A DNA stretch of 64,000 nt from Limnephilus marmoratus (lineage: Eukaryota; Arthropoda; Insecta; Trichoptera; Limnephilidae): assembly GCA_917880885.1 (NCBI GenBank), contig OU862933.1, positions 5,317,452 to 5,381,451 on the forward strand. The letters are read 5' to 3'. A program made the translations under genes and the position numbers. Positions 12,501-21,500 of this stretch are shown one piece after another; the first letter of the stretch is position 1; each line of letters opens with the position of its first letter. The notes beneath the pieces were generated by a model. The model saw only the letters and a program-made list of their open reading frames with translations. It made no database searches and had not been told where the DNA came from.

Positions 12501-15500
12501 TCATAATACTTATCGTTAATGTTTAATGTTGAAAAATATTGCACTATACACCAATAGTGAACACTACGCATTACTAGAGCATTTATATTGTTTTTCTATG
12601 AGTGACCTAAGTTTTAATTCTATTTTCAGCCGACCTCCATCACTTGTACTGTCGTCTCCGGTTCGTGGTGAAGCTCAGCAGAGACGTTCCTCCCATCCTG
12701 TCGGCCAGCCCGGAGGCCCCTGGCAGGAGAGGCGGCGTGGGGGTAGGACGGGGGCCACAGCCCTGCCTAGCACACCGGGGGCGCAGGATCTGCCCCCTGG
12801 ATATGGTATGCTAAAATTTCAAAAACATCCCTTGTTGATTTTCTTCATAGTTTTATATAAGATAAAATATAAGGATCTATGTATATAACATATATTGAGG
12901 AACCAGGAAATTTCACCAAATGTCCAATGACAACCCCGGTGAGCTTCGTAACCCTTTCGGACGGTGTGTTTATTTGAAACTACAGTTGATTCCGCCTAAT
13001 ATTAATACTGATTTATTATTATTATTCATCATCACTCTTCATCATCACTCTACAACCCCTGGTGGTCTTGGCCTCCTCAAAAGTCTTCCTCCACTCATCT
13101 CGGTTTTGTGCCATTATTGAAATAAAAATAAATAATCAGGTTAGATATCCTTTCTTTAAAATTAAAATAAAGTATCTTTCTTTGTTGAAGATTGTGACAT
13201 CATACTTTTCGAAATCGCTTAGACCTGTAGTTCCAAATTAGTTGAATGCGTACTCCCAGGGGTACGCGCATGCAAACATTAAAATTGCCGAAATATATTT
13301 TGAGTCAATCAATCTGCGTATGACAGCATAAGTACCTATTATTCTACATTTTGTGTTCCGTATCGATGCCTGGAATCCATTATGAGAGAGAGCTAGCTCT
13401 TTCGCCCTTTTTGTTACCGTTTCACGCGTGTATATTCCCTACATTTGCCCTTTTATTCGACTTGCCACACTTTCTTTCTCTGCTGGCAACACTGCGGCGA
13501 AAGAGCTAGCTCTCATAATGGATTCCAGGCATCAATGGAAACAAAATATAAATTTTATTGGTAGGTAAAATTTATATTTTGTTAAGTATTCGCTTCGGCA
13601 GTACATAATCTAAAAGTACTGCCGAAGCAGTATTAGAATTATTACTTTATTAGAATTTAATACGCTGTTTTTATTATTTGAATTGTTATGCCATTAATAA
13701 GGATTACATTTTAAAGTTAATAATTGTGGAAAAACTAATTTAATTTTTTGTTTTATCATCTTGGTACGCGAGTTTGGGCTCTTTCAGGAAAAACTAATTG
13801 GGAACCACTGGCTTAGGGCACCCAAGTGCTGTTGTAATTTATTTTGAAGCCAGTGCACTGCGTTGAAGAGACAATTAAAAAAAAATGATGCTTGAAATGT
13901 GACAATTAAAAAAAAAATGGTGCGTACGTCGGTTTTCTTAACTTAGTCACTCTTATCCATTAATTTCTAGATAATTAGTGTTAAAATAATTTGGTTGTTT
14001 GCATTGTTTGATAATTTATCAAGTTAATTACTAAATGATTATCCATTCCAGAGGTGCGCACCACGCAGCAAGGCCAGGTGTACTTCTACCACATAAAGTC
14101 GGGAGTGTCCACGTGGCACGACCCCCGCATCCCCCGCGACTTCAGCCCCGCTGCCCTGGCTGCCGACGCCCTGGGGCCCCTGCCTCCCGGCTGGGAAATG
14201 AGACAAACTGCTTCAGGGAGAGTACGTACCCCAATTCCATAAAAATGTACCGAGTAGGAACTCTAATATTTAGGTTCTTACCCCATTTTTATTACAAAAT
14301 ATTTTCCCCTATTATTTACTTTAGATAGATACCTTAACTCCAGGTTTGGTCTGTGACATTTTAGTGGGCTACAGTGGTAAGATTAAAAAATACAACATTA
14401 TTAACCTGTCAAAGACCAGGCCCTAACACGAAAATTCCCTAACAAAGCACCACTTTGAATTTTGAATTGAATGTTTTGTGGATTAATTTTGAGCTATCGT
14501 ATATTTTATTGACCGAAACACATTCCTAGAACAATAAGCTATGTACCAAAACAACATTACTTGCGTTAATTTCATAAATTGATAGGTTTTACGATGTTTT
14601 CGTCAAGTAACATGCATCGGACTTTGACAGCAAATAATCGCGGCAAATTCGACATTTCGATTCCACAGATAAAATCATTTAAAAATTTTCTGGGGTTGCC
14701 AGGTGAATGAAAATTGTGACTTTATCATCACTGATGTTGGCGCAAGCAATTCTGACCTTGTCCTTCATTCAAATTCTGAACACAGAAGGGTCAAAATGGC
14801 ATTCACAATTATTTTTTTTGAAATTTTTTCCACGCGCATGCGCACACACCGCGCGTGTCCACAAGTCTCCGGCAAGTAAAAGGTTAATGTAGCTGAAAAC
14901 TTTTTGTATGAAGATTTTCAGGAGACTAAAAAATCTTTATACAAAAAATTGCACCTTTGAAATAAAAAAAAAGTTTCTTCAGCTATAAGAACAACAGTTT
15001 ATTCAATTGGAACTAAAAACCTAAATAATACCCCTGTATAATATTGAGTAAGCATTATATTGATACAGTGGTACCTCGAGATACGAGTGCCCTAGCATAC
15101 AAGATATTCATCGAGCGAGCGAAGTTTTGCTTTGAAATACGAGCAACATTTGAACGGCCGGCTGACTCACAGCGTAAAAAAACCTTTTGCTTGTTATGAC
15201 TGTACTTATTCATCTTCTCATAAGAGAGATTTGAAGAAACACATTCTGACTCACAGTGGAGAAAACCTTTTTCATGTTCCGTCTGCAAGCAATCATTTAC
15301 TCGAAAGGGATCTTTGATGAACCACATGCTGATTCACAGTGGAGTAAAACCTTTTTCATGTCACGACTGCGAAATATCATTTTCTCAAAAGAAAAATTCG
15401 ACGACACACATGCTTATACACAGTGGAGAAAAACCTCTTTCATGTTCCGCCTGTAAAAAATCATTTCTTTAAAAGTATGTTTGACATACCACATGCTGAG

Positions 15501-18500
15501 ACACAGTGGAGAAAAACCCTTTTCATGTTCCATCGTTTTATCAGAAACGATTTTTGACGTACCACGTGCTGACACCCGGAAGAGAAAAACCCTTTTCATG
15601 TTCCAACTGTAAAAAATCGTTAAATCAAAAAATTTCTCTCACGAACCACATGTTGACTCATAGCATAAAGAAACCTTTTGCTTGTTATGACTGTACGTAT
15701 TCATCTTCTCATAAGGGAGATTTGAATAAGACGGAGATTTTGGGGGCTGGAGCGGATTAATGGCATTTCAATGTGGAAAATTGCTTTGAAATACCAGCTA
15801 ATTGGCATACAAGTAAGGTTACGGAACGAATTAAACTCGTATCTCGAGGTATCACTGTATCTACAATAACTTGCGGCATTCACAATGTTAACCCCTTTTT
15901 AAAATTATTATTATGTTATCTATGTTTCCAGGTATACTTTGTGGACCATAACAATCGCACAACTCAATTCACCGACCCCCGACTGAACTCCCAAATCCTG
16001 AACACGCTCATCTCCAAACAACCGCGAACGGGGGCCACCACCGCTGTCACCCCGTCAAAACCCACTACCACGATGACGAGCACCACGTCCGCAGCCACCA
16101 GCAGTAATAACACCACGGCAACCATATCATCCCCTGCTACTTCTTCAACCACCTCCACTCCTGCCGTTTCAGCCAGCCAAACCCCGAGAACTACAATTAT
16201 ACCGAGAGTGGATGATTCAACAACCACCCCGCAAGCAAGGATAGTTCCCAATGTGATAACGTCTGCTCCGGCGAGTGTTAATAACGCGCCAGGTAACGCT
16301 TCCATGCCAGAACCGAGCCACGGGGACTTGCCGCCGAATCTTCAGGACAGCAGTGACTTGCTGCCGAAGTACAGGCGAGATCTGGCTGCCAAAATGAAGG
16401 TGCTAAGGATCGAACTTCTGGCCATGCAGCCACAGAGCGGACACTGTAGACTGGAGGTAATTAATACATTTTATTTATTTATTTTTAAATTTCAACTAAG
16501 TATTTGTTTTTATGCAAGCGATATATATTGTCCTCCGCTTTAGAAGTTCATGCTGTGTTGTGTAGATGGTTAGAGGTAAGAATTTCGATCACAACCCAGA
16601 TTCACGGTTGTCTGGCTGTTAATGCCTGCGACAGTCCACGCTACACGCATCAAGGGTTTTTTGGGCATGGCCTATATGGATTATATATGTTTTAGTGTTT
16701 AACGAAGGTATATTCTTCCTCTCCCTTTGGCAGGAGAGGAGGTCATATCAATTAGGGAGGTACTGTGGTCACACGGCTGTCAGCTGTCAAGGTGATAGAT
16801 CCCGTACAAAGAAATGATATTGCGTGCTCCATGCTGAGAGGGGGTCGCATCATTTTTAAATATTGTCTGGCTAGTAAATCATGGCACATAATATAGGCCA
16901 CGCCCATTGTTTTGTTTTGAAAAGATGATATGCACAGTTCCTACCGGGATGTCATTTATTCAGTACCTATCCTCCCTAACCACATCACCTTGCTCAAATG
17001 CAAAGCATTTGAAAATGGAACAATGACAAGAGTGAATTTAAGTGCTTTTGTTTCTGAACAAAACAGAAGAAGATTTTGGACATTGGAAGCAACTTGTTGG
17101 TGTTGTTCGTGTTCATAATCTCGTTTATCAAAAGTACAATATCGTTTTGTAGTTCTTCTTTGTGTTGTTGTGGCGATAACTACCTCAAGGTATTGGAACA
17201 ACAATATAAAGTATATTTGTGATTGTGTTGTGTGCGCCCTTTCGAAGAGGTAAGTGATTGGTTGTCCTTGTGTCCATTATATTTCCCTACGCATAATATC
17301 ACCAAATTCCAGCAAACACCATTTCGTTTCGTCTTATTTTTTAGTATTTTACAGTCCATTTCTAAGTCGTCCGATTTCCTGCATGAAATGCATCTGAAGC
17401 TGTAATTTGTAAACAGTTTCCGATGCAACACCCATATTAAAACATATCATCTGTCTGGTGTGACAGATCTGTAGGGGATTGTGTTGTGAGCGATATGTGA
17501 TATAGACCACATCCAAAAAATGTTTTGTGCTTATAGCGTAGTGTGACAATATAATAGCCCTTACGGAAAAAATTCGGTTTAGAGGCGGCGTTCCTAGATA
17601 ATAAAACTAGTTATTTTTATACTAACTATGGGCCGGAAAATCCGAATCTGAAAGAATTAGGCGTCGGCAAGCAATATTAACTGAATTACACGACTTTAAA
17701 ATTGTCTATACACACAAAGGAAAACAAGCCATTTTGAATGCATTGACACTACAAGTCATAGAAAAACAAGAAAGATGTTACACCACATAAAATTAAGTGT
17801 TGCCGCTAAACTACTTGAAAACTGGGATGTTTTTTTGCAGTGACGCGAGTAGGTGCTACGAAGGGGGCACTTTCTTTTCTATCACAAACCATGTACATTG
17901 ATATTGGTGACCGGTGTACGTCACAACTTTTTAAGACTACGAATTTTCACACTTTTGGTCTAAGAATACGGCCGTTGAGATAAGTCATAATTCATCAGGT
18001 TAATGTGTTATGTGATGAATTATCATGTGAGGAAGTATCGTGTTGGAAAGTTTTACGTTATTGATATTATTGCTTAATGGCAACACTTAATTTTATGTGG
18101 TGTAACATCTTTCTTGTTTTTCTATGACTTGTAGTGTCAATGCATTCAAAATGGCTTGTTTTCCTTTGTGTGTATAGAAAATTTTAAAGTCGTGTAATTC
18201 AGTTAATATTGCTCGCCGACGCCTAATTCTTTCAGATTCGGATTTTCCGGCCCATAGTATAAAAATAACTAGTTTTATTATCTAGGAACGCCGCCCCTAA
18301 ACCGAACTTTACCCGCCCTTTAACCACAAAATTGCGAAACGACTGTGAATCTTTTATTTCTTTTGCCCTTTCAAGTAACATCCAGATATTATCCCACATT
18401 TTTTAATTCTTCATGGGAAAATCACAGTTTCCTGCATAATATCAAATCATCTTTCTGCTCTCACACAACTGAAACTGATAATTTTTTTTTGTTAATTTAC

Positions 18501-21500
18501 ATTTTTTCTGATTCTAGGTGTCTCGGGAGGAGATCTTCGAAGAGTCATACCGTCTGGTGATGAAGATGCGCGCCAAGGAGCTGAGGAAGCGGTTGATGGT
18601 CAAGTTCCGTGGGGAAGAGGGCCTGGACTACGGAGGGGTGGCGAGGGAGTGGCTGCACCTCCTGTCGAGGGAAATGCTCAACCCGCAGTACGGCCTTTTT
18701 CAGTACAGCAGCGGCAGTCATTATACGCTGCAAATCAACCCAGACTCTGGTATGTTTATTAAAAAATGTCTCTCAAACTTTGGTTATGAAAATGCATAAT
18801 AATGAGTATGAAATTTGCGGTTCCATGCCAACTCAGAATCAAGTTATGTATATTTTTAATATCACTTTTAATGACTTTTCAAAGGAAGTTCTGAGTTGAT
18901 TTCATTCTTAGTTGTCCGGTCACCGAAATTTGCATCGCCTTTTCCCTCTGTAACTTTTAGATTATTGGCTATTTTCTGTTTGTAACATCAATTCCCACAT
19001 GTGTTACAGAGTTTTGAAATATTAATATCTTTCTTCTAGTACTATCTCCTATTGGAGGTTGACTATCCTCACCCTGCAGGCTGCAGCCTGGTCGAATTAC
19101 ATTTTTATTATCCAAATTATCTTTTTTTACTGTAAAAAAAAATAACATTGGATGTCATTTTGTTTGTATCATATTTTTTATTGTTAAAAAAGCTAGTTTA
19201 TGATAATATTCACAACAAAATAGTCAGTTGATTTTCTATGTATTTACAATCCTGTGTGATGTACCGATTTCCAGGTGTCAATCCGGAGCACCTTTCGTAC
19301 TTCCACTTTGCGGGGCGCGTGCTTGGCATCGCCACCTTCCACGGCCACCACCTGGAGGGGGGCTTCACCACCCCTTTCTATCGTCAGCTGCTGGGCAAGC
19401 CCGTCACCCTCGGGGACATCGAGGGAGTGGACCCTGAGCTGCACAGGAGCCTCACCTGGATGCTGTGAGTTATATATAAATAACTATATAGGGTTGTTAT
19501 GTATCTACATACATTCATACATATATCTTCGGCGCTGGAGCTCTTGGATAGTCTCTTTCACCTCTAGGAAGCGCTCCCACTCCTGCTAATGCTTATTCTG
19601 CTGTTTCCATTCAGTGCATAAATGAATGGGTATCTAATTAGCCCCTCTCTTTGGAAGAAATTTTTTCCAGCCTGACTCGGACTCGTAAAAGTCATGCTAT
19701 CTCATTTTGTATTATATGGCGACATAACCCGTCTACTTGGTTCAATATATTCGCACCTCACAATCCGGAAGCCTCGGTTTCGCACGTAAATTCTGAAACC
19801 GTCACTTTGGATCGAGATTGTAAAATATCTATGCAAGATAGCTTTCATATTTCAAAGACAATAAGAAGCATTATTTCATTCTCTTTCTGGTTAAAAGAAA
19901 AATACATATGTTTGCATGAGAGGAAGAGAGGTATATAGCTTTTAAAACGTAAGGTCGCTCGGGGCGTTTTTGGTCTCATGAAAGTATAACGCGATTACAT
20001 GTTTTGGGATGTATTTATTCCTAAACAAGCAGACGGGATAAGATTTAAACAATGTTAAGCCGGGTGCAGACTGCTGTAACATAACATGCAATGTAACGTG
20101 AAAGGACCGTTTCATAAGTGTGGACGAACCGAGCATGTACCTACTTGCATCTGTTTCCGGCATTTTATTACAGTATTTTATTTTGAAATATATTAAAAAA
20201 ACAGCGAATCTATTTGAAATTGTGGGAATATTTGATAACATGATATTATTAGTCAGAGCCCCTGGGGTTAATCCTCTTCACATTTCGTAAGGCTCCCAAC
20301 AGTTGCACGATGACAGTCCTTGTTTGTTAATAGTCCTAATAGCTCCCTCGAGTATCAGAGGTAGGTTTTACAATAGTAGGGTAGGCATTAGAAATAAGGT
20401 TTGATTGATCTACCGACTTATTTAATTTACTATCAATCTTTCCAGGGAGAACAAAATCGCTGGCGTGATCGACACCAGTTTTCAGGTGGAGGTGAACACC
20501 TTTGGAGTCCTGAAGGTGCACGAGCTAAAGCCTGGTGGTGGCAGCATCGCCGTCACGGAGGACAACAAGCGCGAGTATGTGCGATTGTACGTCAACTACA
20601 GATTCATGAGGGGGATCGAACAGCAGTTCTTGGCTCTGCAAAAAGGTACGCTTAAACTTTCTGACATTACAGAAATCACCATTTATTGGATTTATGTTAA
20701 GTTTAAAATTTTTGGATTAACTATATAATTTTTTTTAACCCTTATTCTTCAAATAAACTACACTGTAATTTGCTAATTTTACTACAAAACTGTGAAAAAC
20801 CATGGATTGTTTGAATTCTCGACAAATCACTTTGAATTTTTAAAATGGCAATTGCTAAACATATTATATTACTAGTTGGTATTCTGCATGCGTTGCAATG
20901 CCATTCAAAGAAATAAATTGTTTCTCTCTGCATGTCCATTCCCATGCGTCCCCATTCCCCTTCTCCTCCTGCATTCCCCTTCCCCGCCTTCCTCCTCCCT
21001 CGTCCCCTTCCCGCGAACCCCACCTCCTTCGTAACGCCCTCCTGCCTTCCCTCCCTGCCCTCACAAAATGAAAAACACACATTTTCAAACCACTCGCCCT
21101 GTAGTAAATTTTTTATACAAATTTCATAACGCCAGAGCTTACCATTATATATAGAAACACTCTTCTACTAAAATGCAATGTTCTGTAAAAATTTTGGGTC
21201 AATCCATCGATTACTTTCCGAGATTTGCGGATACATACGGAACCTAAATTTTTATATATATAGACAGGTAGGTAATTTATCGCTTGTCTGAATTCTCCAA
21301 ACAAACTCTTAAAATTTTGAAAATGATATTGACACTTGTTATAGAACTGAATTCATTGAACCGGAGTTACAAACAGATAGACAGAACCACAACCGAAATT
21401 AATATTTTTAATTAATTAGCAAGGTAGCGAAATAACCAACAAAGTGAGTTCTGGTGTCATAAAATTTGCCCAGTTTTTCTTTCTGAAATTTTAGGTTGAC

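Larger units (their letters stand above)
9017..12629. other. Smurf intron 5: mostly MITEs and AT-rich DNA
   Basis: A 3.6-kb intron with no coding exon I could find. It holds the pogo-like element at 9626-10154, a 22-G run at 10345-10366, and twin MITEs at 11098-11240 and 11762-11853. The remainder is AT-rich without recognisable structure. Confidence 0.7.

Noticed and set aside
15132..15760. A functional zinc-finger gene nested in the Smurf intron
   Set aside because: Fingers lie in different frames with stops and lost histidines, and the block is enclosed by transposon termini.
20932..21129. Pro/Ser-rich ORF in Smurf intron 11
   Set aside because: A CCTTCCC-type pyrimidine-rich stretch gives long open frames on both strands. 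It is not part of HECT and the flanking splice sites already join in phase.
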